A stretch of 64,000 bases of DNA from Mycolicibacterium sarraceniae (lineage in GTDB: Bacteria > Actinomycetota > Actinomycetes > Mycobacteriales > Mycobacteriaceae). Under the pieces are notes generated by a model. It was not told the origin of the DNA. It made no database searches and saw only the letters and a list, made by a program, of their open reading frames with translations. The position numbers were made by a program, and so were the translations under genes. This document shows positions 1-7,889 of the stretch, one piece after another (the stretch's first letter is position 1; every line of letters begins with the position of its first letter). Location of the stretch: assembly GCF_010731875.1 (NCBI RefSeq), contig NZ_AP022595.1, positions 2,294,001 to 2,358,000 of the forward strand. The letters run 5' to 3'.

Positions 1-56
1 TGGCAGCGATGAATCATCCCGCGGGACAAGACTATTCGAGCCGCCGTAGGCGATGT

Positions 57-590
57 CTAAGACGCGCGGTAGATCACCTCGTCGAGTGTCACCTTGTCGT
101 ATGGCGCACGCACGGCACCCGCGTCGATGTTCGACATCTCGAACAGGTCATCGACCATTTCGGAGAGTCGGATTGGTTCGTGCTCAATGTGTTTCGCTTG
201 TATTCGGATCTCGTCACCCCTGACCAGCCCATCGACGATGGCCTCGGACAATGCCTGGATGCCCGCCAGGGGGGTGCGAAGGTTATGGCTGACGAACGCA
301 ACCGGCTGTCGTCGGGACTCTTCGGCCATCCGCTCAGACTCCCGAATCTCCCTTTCCCATACCGTCCGTCGTGCTTGGTGGCGCGCCAACATCACCGCTG
401 CCGGCAGCGTCACGATCGCCACGATGACCAACACGAGGGCGGTCGACGCGAACGTGCTGGTGATCATGAAGCCGCTGGTGCCCAGCACTCCGGTCAGTGT
501 GGCCAGGGTCGGGATCAACACCAGCACCGCCATCGTGACGGCTCGATCCTCAAGACGTTCACGCTCGGCGAGCTCGCGGCAATGCGGCAA
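57..590 (-). pseudogene. Truncated sensor histidine kinase (N-terminal part only)
   Basis: About 177 codons remain. Two hydrophobic membrane segments lie near residues 20-40 and 48-68, followed by a cytoplasmic linker and a HisKA dimerisation domain with the phospho-acceptor His at about residue 102 in the motif SHNLRTPL. Family members usually have SHDLRTPL, so the Asp after His is Asn here. The reading frame stops about 70 residues after the H-box, and the whole ATP-binding HATPase_c domain (N, G1 and G2 boxes) is missing, so it cannot autophosphorylate. The left-hand sequence (1-56) shows no continuation of the kinase. The upstream end overlaps another gene remnant (546-914), so both ends look like deletion junctions. 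Function is inferred from the family. Confidence 0.7.
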
Positions 591-914
591 ACCACCTACC
601 GGCTACCCATTGCGTGTGTCGAGGGTTGGAGCGTCACCGCTGGTTGGACCGGTGTTGTGCTGGCTGATCTGCTCGGGGAGGTTGGCGGTGCGCGCGAGTC
701 CGACGTGCAGATAATCTCACTGGAGCCGCCGGGGCCGTACTCCTGGACGGTGTTGCCGGCGCGCCACGCTCGCGATTCGCAGATGCTGATCGTACTCACA
801 CTCAATGGTCAAACCCTGGATAGCGATCACGGCTACCCAGGTAGGCTGGTCGCGCCGACGAGACCCGGTGTGCTGCAGACCAAATGGTTGTCCAGAATCG
901 AGGTGGTGGCGTGA
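546..914 (+). pseudogene. C-terminal remnant of a molybdopterin-dependent (sulfite-oxidase-type) oxidoreductase
   Basis: The last 120 or so residues match the C-terminal part of the oxidoreductase molybdopterin-binding domain: a FTLGELAAM segment, the TTYRLPIACVEGWS core, and an ending with LVAPTRPGVLQTKWLSRIE. Actinobacterial homologues are usually 400-550 residues with a membrane N-terminus; here that part is missing. The open frame continues leftwards only as the antisense of the truncated histidine kinase, so no genuine N-terminus exists. The stop codon overlaps the GTG start of the next gene (GTGA), suggesting an original operon with the small membrane protein. It is not expected to be a functional enzyme. 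Confidence 0.7.
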
Positions 915-1429
915 CGTCGACCAGAGTGTTTCTGGTTGCTCTGGGGCTGGCGCTGGGCGCCTACGGTGTCGTGCTGGTGGCGGACAACTCCTCGCAGGTC
1001 ATCGTCCGCATCGTGGTCTGGGCGTTGATCGGGGTGCTGCTGCACGATGCGGTGTTCGCGCCGGTGTGCGTCGCCCTCGGTTTCGCCGCACGGCGGATCC
1101 TTCCGCACAGGTGGTGGACGCCGGTGCTGGTGGCCGCGCTGATGACGGTAGTCCTGGTGCTGCTCGCCATTCCCGTGTACGACAAGCCTGGAGTGCGCCT
1201 GGACAACCTCAGTGTGCTCGACCGCAACTATGAAGCGGGTTTCTGGATCGCCCTCGGGGTGGTGTGGGGTTCCGCGCTGCTCTATCTGGTCGGTGACCGG
1301 GTGTTACCAGTTGGTCAAGATGAAGTCGTTGAGCGCCAGAGCGCCGATGACGTTCAGGGCCAGCCACCAACGCTGGGCCCGGATGGGCAGCAGAGCGCCG
1401 GCGGCGGTGAGCCACACCTCGAACGGTAA
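911..1429 (+). CDS. Small integral membrane protein
   Basis: A GTG start at 911 overlaps the TGA of the preceding molybdopterin oxidoreductase remnant. The first 130 residues hold about four hydrophobic segments (residues 4-22, 27-45, 66-86, 108-126) with a cluster of basic residues after segment two. Membrane proteins of this kind are commonly paired with molybdopterin oxidoreductases in actinobacteria, so it may have been its partner or anchor (inference). The last 40 codons are not hydrophobic and run antisense to the membrane-protein remnant at 1304-1656, so the original C-terminus may have been replaced at a junction. No specific function can be assigned. Confidence 0.55.
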   Translation: MTSTRVFLVALGLALGAYGVVLVADNSSQVIVRIVVWALIGVLLHDAVFAPVCVALGFAARRILPHRWWTPVLVAALMTVVLVLLAIPVYDKPGVRLDNLSVLDRNYEAGFWIALGVVWGSALLYLVGDRVLPVGQDEVVERQSADDVQGQPPTLGPDGQQSAGGGEPHLER

Positions 1430-1656
1430 CCAGATACGTTCGGTTGCGGCCTTCGACAACATCGACAGGTCGGCGAAGGCAATCGCACACCACCGCCAGT
1501 GCGCCCAGCGCCGCGGGAACCAGTGCGGCCGCCGCACAGATCAACGCTGCCGCTGCGAGGATGGCGATCAGCGCCAGGCCGTAGGCGAGGGCGCCGACGG
1601 TGGCCGCGATCGCCTCCCTGCGACCGACGCTTACAAGCTTCCAGCGTCCGGTGTGT
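1304..1656 (-). pseudogene. C-terminal remnant of Rv0541c-type integral membrane protein, frameshifted
   Basis: Read on the minus strand, the segment begins with a hydrophobic stretch (GALAYGLALIAILAAAAL) and continues in a second frame with the signature LSMLSKAATERIWLPFEVWL and a final hydrophobic segment ending in LALNDFILTNW. The two parts lie in different frames; the switch is near 1484-1492, consistent with one extra base. The ERIWLPF motif is typical of a family of mycobacterial polytopic membrane proteins. Position after menE fits Rv0541c of M. tuberculosis (449 residues). Only about 115 residues survive; the N-terminal three quarters are gone and the PPOX and hydrolase genes occupy the space towards menE. 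Confidence 0.6.
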
Positions 1657-2058
1657 TCAGCCGCCCCAGGACGACCACTGCCCGACTTCCACCGCGATCA
1701 CCGGGCCGTCCAGCGCAACATATTGGTATTGAGGATATTTCGCGTGTAGCAGCTCGTATCCGCGGTCACACGCCGGACCGCTGTGATGGATCGTCGCGAT
1801 CCCGTCAGCCCGCACCCACCACAGTTGCGACCAGTCGTCGTCGTAGTGGTCGACCAGGATGCTCACCCCGGGGTTGGCTTCGATATTGGCCAGGCGCCGC
1901 AGCCGTTGGCTGCTTTTCGGCTTACCGTCCACAGCGGTGTACACGGTCGATTCCGCTACCGCGAACACGATCGGCACCAGGTGCGGGGGGCCGTCGGGAG
2001 TAACCGTGGCCAGTCTGGCGACCTTGGCGGCCGCGAAGCGGTCGGCGGGACTGGTCAC
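1657..2058 (-). CDS. PPOX-class F420-dependent oxidoreductase (TIGR03668-like)
   Basis: This 133-residue single-domain protein has the split-barrel flavin/deazaflavin fold of the pyridoxamine-phosphate-oxidase-like family: an N-terminal [13 protein letters not shown] strand, the PHLVPIVFA strand, the [18 protein letters not shown] turn and a LVDHYDDDW segment. The length suits the TIGR03668 subfamily (Rv0121c type). Such proteins use F420H2 to reduce small substrates; the substrate is unknown. The start is GTG at 2058, overlapping the TGA of the upstream hydrolase (GTGA), so the two are translationally coupled. C-terminal WSSWGG is complete. Confidence 0.8.
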   Translation of the reverse strand: MTSPADRFAAAKVARLATVTPDGPPHLVPIVFAVAESTVYTAVDGKPKSSQRLRRLANIEANPGVSILVDHYDDDWSQLWWVRADGIATIHHSGPACDRGYELLHAKYPQYQYVALDGPVIAVEVGQWSSWGG

Positions 2059-2927
2059 GCCTGAGTGGCGGGCTGCTCGATATCGGCGCCGGTGGTGGTG
2101 CTGATGAAATCGTCGATCAGGTCGACCACCTCGATGGGCCGCTCAACCTGCGGGAAGTGCCCGACTCCGGTGAGCACTTCGAGCCGGACATCGGGGCGCG
2201 CCTCGTAGGCGGCGTAGGCGTGTTCGACCGGGATGATGGCGTCCTGATCGCCCCAGATGACCATGACCGGCACATTGGCGACGTTGAGTCGATTCAATGC
2301 GCTGACGGCCTGTCCGCGATAGTCGACCACCGAGCGCAGTGTGCGGATGAACGCCTGCCGGGTCTCGGCATCGGCGAAGGAACTGTACGCATTCCAGATC
2401 TCCCCGCCACGCGGCGACGAGATGCCCAGCTTGCCGAACAAGGAACGCACCTTCTCGCCGGCGCTGACCACCGGCGGAGGGGCGATGATCGGCATGATCA
2501 GCTCGGCGCCGGGCGCCGACAGCAGCCGAAGCGTCCAGCCGACGTCCGGGCCTAGCCCGCCGCTGTTCATCAGAATCAGCCGCCGGCAGTAGTCGGGATG
2601 CTGGTAGACGAATTGCATCGCGATGCCGCCGCCCAGGGACTGCCCCACGACAGTGGCATGGGTGACCCCGAGTTCGTCGAGGAGATCCCGCAACGACACC
2701 GCGAACGCACCCAGCGAGTAGTCGCTGCGCGGTTTGGCCGAGCTGCCGTGACCGAGCAGGTCGGGGGCGATCACCCGGTACTTGCGTGCCAGCGGGCGCA
2801 CGATCGAACGCCACGTCTGCGAACTGCCGGCCATGCCGTGTAGCAGCAGAATCACTTCGTCGCCGTGGCCTTCGTCCAGGTAGGCCACCCGGTTGCCGTG
2901 GAAGTCGAGAAACTTGAGCTCTTCCAT
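2055..2927 (-). CDS. Alpha/beta-fold hydrolase
   Basis: This 290-residue protein has the alpha/beta hydrolase elements: an oxyanion [10 protein letters not shown] loop near residue 30, the nucleophile elbow VVGQSLGGG near residue 96, an acid loop WGDQDAIIP and the catalytic His in GVGHFPQVE near the end. ATG at 2927 was chosen because AGGA lies seven bases upstream and the family match begins there (MEELKFLDF). It is most like epoxide hydrolase or esterase type enzymes with a cap domain. It forms a coupled pair with the F420-dependent oxidoreductase and sits downstream of menE, a position not occupied in M. tuberculosis. The substrate is unknown. Confidence 0.8.
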   Translation of the reverse strand: MEELKFLDFHGNRVAYLDEGHGDEVILLLHGMAGSSQTWRSIVRPLARKYRVIAPDLLGHGSSAKPRSDYSLGAFAVSLRDLLDELGVTHATVVGQSLGGGIAMQFVYQHPDYCRRLILMNSGGLGPDVGWTLRLLSAPGAELIMPIIAPPPVVSAGEKVRSLFGKLGISSPRGGEIWNAYSSFADAETRQAFIRTLRSVVDYRGQAVSALNRLNVANVPVMVIWGDQDAIIPVEHAYAAYEARPDVRLEVLTGVGHFPQVERPIEVVDLIDDFISTTTGADIEQPATQA

Positions 2928-2967
2928 AATCTTCCTGTCCCCGTTAGTTGGGTGTGCCAACCATTGT

Positions 2968-4113
2968 TCACCAGCCGGAGCCGCCGGGGAGGTCACCGCC
3001 ATTAGCGAATCGCTCGCGCAGCGCACGGCGGTCCAGTTTGCCGATGCCGCGGCGGGGCAGCTCATCGACTATGTGCAGCTCACGGGGGGTGGCCGTCGGG
3101 TCCAAGGACTGTGTCAGAAACTCCCGGATATCGGCGAGTGTCGGTTCGGCCATACCGCCGACGAGGACCACTGCGGCGGCCACTCGCTCGCCGAGCCGAT
3201 CGTCCTGGAGACCGAACACCGCGCAGTCGGCGATCGCGGGATGCCGTGACAGCACCGTTTCCACCGGCGCGGGCATCACCGTCAGCCCGCCGGTGGAGAT
3301 CGCTTCGTCCGCCCGGCCCAGCATCCTCAGCGTGCCCGCCTCGTCGACGGTGCCGAGATCGTCGGTGTGAAACCAGCCGGGTTCGGCGAACGGATCCGGC
3401 TCGGACGGGTTGCGGTAGCCCAGCGCCAGCGTCGGCCCGCCGATCACGATGCGCCCCTCGCCCGCCTCGGTGCTGTCGTCGAGCCGGATCGTGACGCCGT
3501 CGAGCGGCACACCGTCGTAGACGCACCCGCCGGCTGTCTCACTGGAGCCGTAGGTGCGCACCACCGCGATCCCCGCGGCGGCCGCTCCCTCCAGCACGGG
3601 TCGGGGAGCGGGGCCACCACCCAACAGAACCGCGTCGAGTTCGGCCAGTGCCGCGGCGGCCTCGGGGTCGAGCAGGGCCTTGGCGAGTTGAGTGGCGACC
3701 AGCGAGGTGTAGCGGCGGCCGGACCCGAGTTGTGCTATGGCCATTGGCAATTCGCTGGTATCGAAGCCGGCGGAGATATCCAGCTCTACCGGTACCGTGC
3801 CTGCTTGCAAGCTGCGCACGAGTACCTGGATGCCGGCGATGTGGTGGCTCGGCAGGGCCAGTAGCCACGTGCCCGGGCCGCCGAGGCGGTCGTGGGTGGC
3901 CGCCGCGCTGGCGATCAGCGCCGCGGGCGTGAGCATCGCCCCTTTGGGAGTGCCGGTGGTGCCCGATGTCGGTACCACCAGGGCGACGTCGTCGTCGATC
4001 TCCTCACCAACGCGCAACGAGGTTGTCAGCATCTCGCTTTCCCGCAAGTCGCCGCCGGGGATGGGAACCAGGGGTGCGTCGCGTCCATCGAGCACGCCAG
4101 CCATGGCGGCCAT
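2968..4113 (-). CDS. menE: o-Succinylbenzoate-CoA ligase
   Basis: MenE activates o-succinylbenzoate with ATP and CoA in menaquinone head-group synthesis. The adenylate-forming domain shows the P-loop TSGTTGTPKGAM, the YGSSETAGGCVYDG motif, the GWFHTDDLG motif and the hinge GRADEAISTGG, with the C-terminal catalytic lysine in RRGIGKLDRRAL. It is shorter than other acyl-CoA synthetases, as is normal for mycobacterial MenE (362 residues in M. tuberculosis). The first ATG in frame is 4113. Upstream codons still read like family sequence (TTLRALAIPSGPSAQSL) back to an ATA codon at 4165-4167, exactly where an ATGA overlap with the preceding gene would be expected. The true start is therefore uncertain. 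It lies downstream of a DUF3349 gene. Confidence 0.9.
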   Translation of the reverse strand: MAAMAGVLDGRDAPLVPIPGGDLRESEMLTTSLRVGEEIDDDVALVVPTSGTTGTPKGAMLTPAALIASAAATHDRLGGPGTWLLALPSHHIAGIQVLVRSLQAGTVPVELDISAGFDTSELPMAIAQLGSGRRYTSLVATQLAKALLDPEAAAALAELDAVLLGGGPAPRPVLEGAAAAGIAVVRTYGSSETAGGCVYDGVPLDGVTIRLDDSTEAGEGRIVIGGPTLALGYRNPSEPDPFAEPGWFHTDDLGTVDEAGTLRMLGRADEAISTGGLTVMPAPVETVLSRHPAIADCAVFGLQDDRLGERVAAAVVLVGGMAEPTLADIREFLTQSLDPTATPRELHIVDELPRRGIGKLDRRALRERFANGGDLPGGSGW

Positions 4114-4163
4114 CAGAGACTGCGCTGACGGGCCGGACGGGATGGCGAGAGCTCGCAGCGTGG

Positions 4164-4466
4164 TTATTCGACGTCCTCACTGTCTCGCGGATCATCCAGC
4201 GGCCAGCCGAACGCGGCGAGCTTGTCATGAACCCGGTCGATGTCCTCGGGGGTGGGCAACGCATCGGTGATCTCGGTGACCAATACCCCGATATCCACGT
4301 GGTCGAACGCGCCGCGCTCGAGTAGGCCCTGGGCGACGACGATCACCTCGTCCTCGCTGAGCCGCCTGCGGAGCAGGGCGAATAGTGGCACCTGGTCGGG
4401 GTCTGGAACCCCGTCCGGGTAGCCGGTTTTGATCCAGGCCACGATCTTGGTGAGAAATTTGGTCAC
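4164..4466 (-). CDS. DUF3349 family protein (Rv0543c-like)
   Basis: This 100-residue soluble protein matches the actinobacterial DUF3349 family (Rv0543c is also 100 residues and also sits beside menE). Features are an N-terminal helix with WIKTGYPDGVP, a LLRRRLSEDEV segment and a C-terminal FGWPLDDP. Family structures are small helical bundles; no biochemical role is established. Its stop TAA overlaps the putative original start of menE. A paralogue lies at 6264-6572 on the other side of pitA with the same GYP(D/E)GVP and GWPL motifs. Confidence 0.85.
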   Translation of the reverse strand: MTKFLTKIVAWIKTGYPDGVPDPDQVPLFALLRRRLSEDEVIVVAQGLLERGAFDHVDIGVLVTEITDALPTPEDIDRVHDKLAAFGWPLDDPRDSEDVE

Positions 4467-4696
4467 CGCGGCATCTCCCTGGCGGGGGCGTTTGGACGCC
4501 CAGTGGAATTTACGAATCCTAAACGGCGCACACTCGCCGCGCCTCTACCCTGTACCTCAGATCGACCGGCCGACGCGAACCAGGGACGGCCGTTAGGTTA
4601 ACGGTCGATGAACAGCTGCGGGACGTTCGCAAATATGCAGTTCGGGGACTATTGGCCGCTGGTCAAAGGGCCCCATCAACCATCACAATCTGATGT

Positions 4697-5974
4697 ATGA
4701 GCACGGAGATGATCATCCTGGTGTTGCTGATCGCCACCGCACTGGCTTTCGACTTCACCAATGGATTCCACGACACCGGCAATGCCATGGCGACATCGAT
4801 CGCCACGGGCGCGCTGAAGCCCAAGACTGCCGTGCTGCTGGCCGGCATCCTCAACTTGGTTGGCGCGTTCCTCTCGGTCGAGGTCGCTGTCACCGTGACG
4901 ACGTCGGTCCTTAAGGTGCAGGACAGTAAGACCGGCCATCTGCTGCCAGGGATCGACGCGTCAACGGGGTTGACGATTATCTTCGCCGGCCTGATCGGCG
5001 GCATCCTGTGGAACCTGCTGACCTGGTTGTTCGGCATTCCGTCCAGCTCCTCGCATGCCCTGTTCGGCGGCCTGATCGGCGCCGGCCTGGCCGCGCTGGG
5101 CACCAGCGGCGTCAACTGGACCGGCGTCACCCAGAAGGTGCTGATGCCGGCCGTTGCCGCGCCCGTGATCGCCGGCCTCGTGGCCGCGTGCGGCACCTGG
5201 CTGGTGTACCGGATCACCCGCAAGGTGCTGGCCCGCCGCCGTGAAGAAGGATTCCGCTGGGGTCAGATCGCCACCGCCTCTCTCGTGGCGCTCTCGCACG
5301 GAACCAACGACGCGCAGAAGACCATGGGTGTCATTGCACTCGCCCTGATCACCACCGGGCATCTCACCGGCGACGTGAAGAAGGACGGCCTGCCGTTCTG
5401 GGTCATCCTCAGCTGCGCGCTGGCGATCGGGCTTGGTACCTACATCGGCGGCTGGCGTGTCATCCGCACGCTGGGCAAGGGCCTCGTCGAGATCGAGTCG
5501 CCTCAGGGCCTGGCCGCCGAAGCTTCTTCTGCCGCAATCATTCTGAGCTCAAGCGCCGCCGGTATGGCACTGTCGACCACCCACGTCGCCACCGGGTCGA
5601 TCCTCGGCAGCGGCGTTGGCAAGCCCGGTGCCGAGGTGCGCTGGGCAGTCGCCGGCCGCATGGCGGTGGCCTGGCTGGTCACCCTGCCGGCCGCGGCTCT
5701 GGTCGGCGCGTTGTCCTACTGGCTGTCCGACATCGTCAAGGGCGTCACCAACTCCCAGCTGATGGGCGATGGTCTGATCTTCATCGTCCTGGTCGGCTTG
5801 TCCGGCTTCATGTGGTGGCGCGCCCAGCAAGCAGAAGGTGGACTCCTCGAACGTCAACGCCGATTGGGATTCCTCGACCAACTCCGTGGTGCCCGCAGAG
5901 GTTCGCGCGGCCACCAAGTCGGCCGAGCCCTCCGCCACGGTCTGATCCCCCGCTACAAGCAAAAGGACACGTAG
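4697..5974 (+). CDS. pitA: Low-affinity inorganic phosphate transporter PitA, C-terminal frameshift suspected
   Basis: PitA imports metal-phosphate with protons across the cell membrane. The PHO4 signatures are present twice: FDFTNGFHDTGNAMATS near residue 13 and LSHGTNDAQKTMGVIAL near residue 195, with about ten membrane segments. Residues up to FMWWRAQQ near 375 are normal. After that the frame gives a basic tail unlike the family, whereas the +1 frame from about 5830 reads KVDSSNVNADWDSSTNS and ends at a TGA at 5943-5945, which resembles a PitA C-terminus. One extra base near 5825-5835 explains both. The core transporter should be intact. It is followed directly by a small membrane protein gene. 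Confidence 0.85.
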   Translation: MSTEMIILVLLIATALAFDFTNGFHDTGNAMATSIATGALKPKTAVLLAGILNLVGAFLSVEVAVTVTTSVLKVQDSKTGHLLPGIDASTGLTIIFAGLIGGILWNLLTWLFGIPSSSSHALFGGLIGAGLAALGTSGVNWTGVTQKVLMPAVAAPVIAGLVAACGTWLVYRITRKVLARRREEGFRWGQIATASLVALSHGTNDAQKTMGVIALALITTGHLTGDVKKDGLPFWVILSCALAIGLGTYIGGWRVIRTLGKGLVEIESPQGLAAEASSAAIILSSSAAGMALSTTHVATGSILGSGVGKPGAEVRWAVAGRMAVAWLVTLPAAALVGALSYWLSDIVKGVTNSQLMGDGLIFIVLVGLSGFMWWRAQQAEGGLLERQRRLGFLDQLRGARRGSRGHQVGRALRHGLIPRYKQKDT

Positions 5975-6256
5975 ATGCATTACTTCGAAGCCCTCGCGAA
6001 AGTGCTGGTGGTCGGGCTGGTTCTCGGTGCTGGCCTGCCGGCGATCTTCGCGAGCGGAATGGTGGCCTACTCCTTCGGTGCCGGCGGTGAGGAAGCCGAT
6101 GGCGTAGTGCACAAGGGCAACCCGGCGCTGAAGTACCTGGGTATTGCGCTCTTCCTCTTCGTCACGCTGGTGATCCTGACGGCCGTCGCCTGGATCACCA
6201 GGACGACGATCATCCACCACTTCGGTATCGACCTCTTCCCGGGCATCTCTAAGTAA
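5975..6256 (+). CDS. Small membrane protein (Rv0544c-like)
   Basis: This 93-residue protein has two hydrophobic segments (residues 8-31 and 52-74) and a polar loop containing GGEEADGVVHKGNPALKY. It corresponds in size and position to Rv0544c beside pitA in M. tuberculosis. The ATG at 5975 lies one base after the annotated pitA stop and is preceded by AAAGGA at 5962-5967. Co-occurrence with pitA suggests an accessory role in phosphate transport, but this is inference from neighbourhood only. Confidence 0.8.
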   Translation: MHYFEALAKVLVVGLVLGAGLPAIFASGMVAYSFGAGGEEADGVVHKGNPALKYLGIALFLFVTLVILTAVAWITRTTIIHHFGIDLFPGISK

Positions 6257-6263
6257 GGTTGAG

Positions 6264-6572
6264 ATGACTGCCGAACAGCCCCGCGCCTTTCTCGAGAACG
6301 TGCTCAGTTGGTTGCACAAGGGTTATCCAGAAGGTGTTCCGCCCAAGGATTACTACCCGCTGCTGGCCCTGCTGAAGAGGTCGCTTTCGGACGATGAGAT
6401 CGTCCAGACAGCCCAATCAATTCTGCGGGTAGCCGATTTCGACGCACCGGTGACCGAAGACCAGATCCGTGACGCGGTCCGCGAGGTCATCGCCACGGAG
6501 CCCAATCCCGAAGAGCTGCACCAGGTTGCGGGTCGGCTGGCCGGGGTGGGCTGGCCGCTCGAAACGCACTAG
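6264..6572 (+). CDS. DUF3349 family protein, paralogue downstream of pitA
   Basis: This 102-residue protein has the same architecture as the DUF3349 protein at 4164-4466: WLHKGYPEGVP near residue 17, LLKRSLSDDEI near 36 and a terminal GVGWPLETH. It is the last gene of a three-gene run (pitA, small membrane protein, DUF3349) with eight bases or less between genes. Its TAG stop and the stop of the convergent VOC gene share the palindrome CTAG. Function is unknown; the conserved association with pitA and with the menE side paralogue is the main clue. Confidence 0.8.
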   Translation: MTAEQPRAFLENVLSWLHKGYPEGVPPKDYYPLLALLKRSLSDDEIVQTAQSILRVADFDAPVTEDQIRDAVREVIATEPNPEELHQVAGRLAGVGWPLETH

Positions 6573-6955
6573 CAGCGGGAGTCGCGGCGCAGCGGGTGAT
6601 CCTCGGGGACCTCGACGAAGATCAGCGTCATCCCGTCGGGATCGCTGACGTGCATCTCGTGCAGGCCCCACGGTTCGCGGCGGGCCGCCCTGGCGATATC
6701 CACGCCGCGGCCGTGTAAATCCTGTTGGGTCGCGTAGAGATCGCGGACCTGCAGCCAGAGCGATACCGGAAACGGAGCGCCGGGATGTTCGGGTGTGCCG
6801 TGGCCGGCGAGCTCGAGCAGCGTCTGGCCGGCGTAGAACACCGTGCCGCCGCTGTATTCACGGGCGATGGCCAGGCCGAGGGCGTCTCGGTAGAAGGCCA
6901 CCGAGCGTGCGTAATCCGCTGGCCGGACCAACATCCGGCTCGCAAGGATCTCCAT
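6569..6955 (-). CDS. VOC (glyoxalase/bleomycin-resistance) family protein
   Basis: This 128-residue protein has one vicinal-oxygen-chelate domain with paired beta-alpha-beta-beta-beta modules: VRPADYARSVAFYRDALGL at the N-terminus and HEMHVSDPDGMTLIFVEV near the C-terminus. Size and position match Rv0546c. Possible metal ligands include the His in HEMHV and the Glu in FVEV; the enzyme reaction is unknown. It is on the minus strand with the SDR gene 10 bases upstream, so probably cotranscribed with it and menB. Confidence 0.85.
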   Translation of the reverse strand: MEILASRMLVRPADYARSVAFYRDALGLAIAREYSGGTVFYAGQTLLELAGHGTPEHPGAPFPVSLWLQVRDLYATQQDLHGRGVDIARAARREPWGLHEMHVSDPDGMTLIFVEVPEDHPLRRDSRC

Positions 6956-6965
6956 GTCGTTGTGT

Positions 6966-7817
6966 TTACCTCAGTTGGGCTGCAGGCGCTGACGCTTCAT
7001 CACTCGGCTGATGACACCGGGGGCCACCACGTCCAGCGCGCGCGGTGACGGCGATACGGGGCGCGATTCGCACAGGGCGGTGCCGGGCGGCGTCGATCAT
7101 CCACTGCCCGGCTTCCTCGGGGGCCAGGGCGGCCAGGCCGTCGTAGGCCTTGGTCGGCGCGATCATCGGCGTGGCCACCAGCGGGTAGTACAGCGTCGTG
7201 GAATGCACACCGTGGCCGGACCATTCGGTTTCGATGACCCGGCTGACCGCGCTGAGAGCAGACTTCGATGCGTTGTAGACGCCGAACAGCGGGGAGGCTT
7301 CGCTGAATACACCCCAGGTCGCGACATTGATGATGTGGCCGTCGCCGCGCTCGATCATGGCGGGCGCCAGCCCCCGGATGAGCCGCAGCGGCGAGAAGTA
7401 GTTCAGCGTCATCGTGCGCTCGACGTCATGCCAGCGGTCCAGCGATTCGGCCAGGGGTCGACGGATCGACCGGCCCGCGTTGTTCACCAAGATGTCGACC
7501 TCGCCGACGTCATTGGCCAGGGCGTCGACGGCGTCTAGATCCGCCAGATCGCATGCGATCGCGGTCGCTGATCCGCCCGCGGCGGTGATGCGGTCCACGA
7601 CCTCACCGAGCAGGTCGGCCCGCCGCGCGACGATGACCACATCGCACCCCTGCGCGGCGAACAACTCGGAACCGGCCGCGCCGATACCCGAGGACGCGCC
7701 GGTCACCAGCACGCGCTTGCCGCGCAGGTCGATGTTGATACCGGTCGGCAGGCTCAGCGGCGGGCGCATCCCGGTCAGGGCGATGGCATCGGTCAGTCTG
7801 CGGCGCAGGGGATTCAC
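6966..7817 (-). CDS. Short-chain dehydrogenase/reductase (Rv0547c-like), C-terminus frameshifted
   Basis: The Rossmann motif TGASSGIG is near residue 41, NNAG near residue 113 and the catalytic YNASK (Tyr and Lys) near residue 180, with the catalytic Ser replaced by the ATWGVFSEAS region. The first 255 residues look like a normal SDR of the Rv0547c type. The last 30 residues in this frame are unlike the family. From the alternating CG run at 7036-7045 the other frame reads ALDVVAPGVISRVMKRQRL and stops at 6971-6973, as expected for the family. A missing CG dinucleotide, or one extra base, would explain it. Substrate unknown. Confidence 0.8.
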   Translation of the reverse strand: MNPLRRRLTDAIALTGMRPPLSLPTGINIDLRGKRVLVTGASSGIGAAGSELFAAQGCDVVIVARRADLLGEVVDRITAAGGSATAIACDLADLDAVDALANDVGEVDILVNNAGRSIRRPLAESLDRWHDVERTMTLNYFSPLRLIRGLAPAMIERGDGHIINVATWGVFSEASPLFGVYNASKSALSAVSRVIETEWSGHGVHSTTLYYPLVATPMIAPTKAYDGLAALAPEEAGQWMIDAARHRPVRIAPRIAVTARAGRGGPRCHQPSDEASAPAAQLR

Positions 7818-7889
7818 GGTTGCTGAGTCTATGTCGGCGAAGTGGGCGCGGTTTCGTGCGCTGTGCGCACGTGAGCGCGCCGAAGCCGT

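Noticed and set aside
9..914. A continuous 301-codon plus-strand gene
   Set aside because: The first 178 codons are the antisense of a histidine kinase remnant; only the last part is genuine oxidoreductase sequence.
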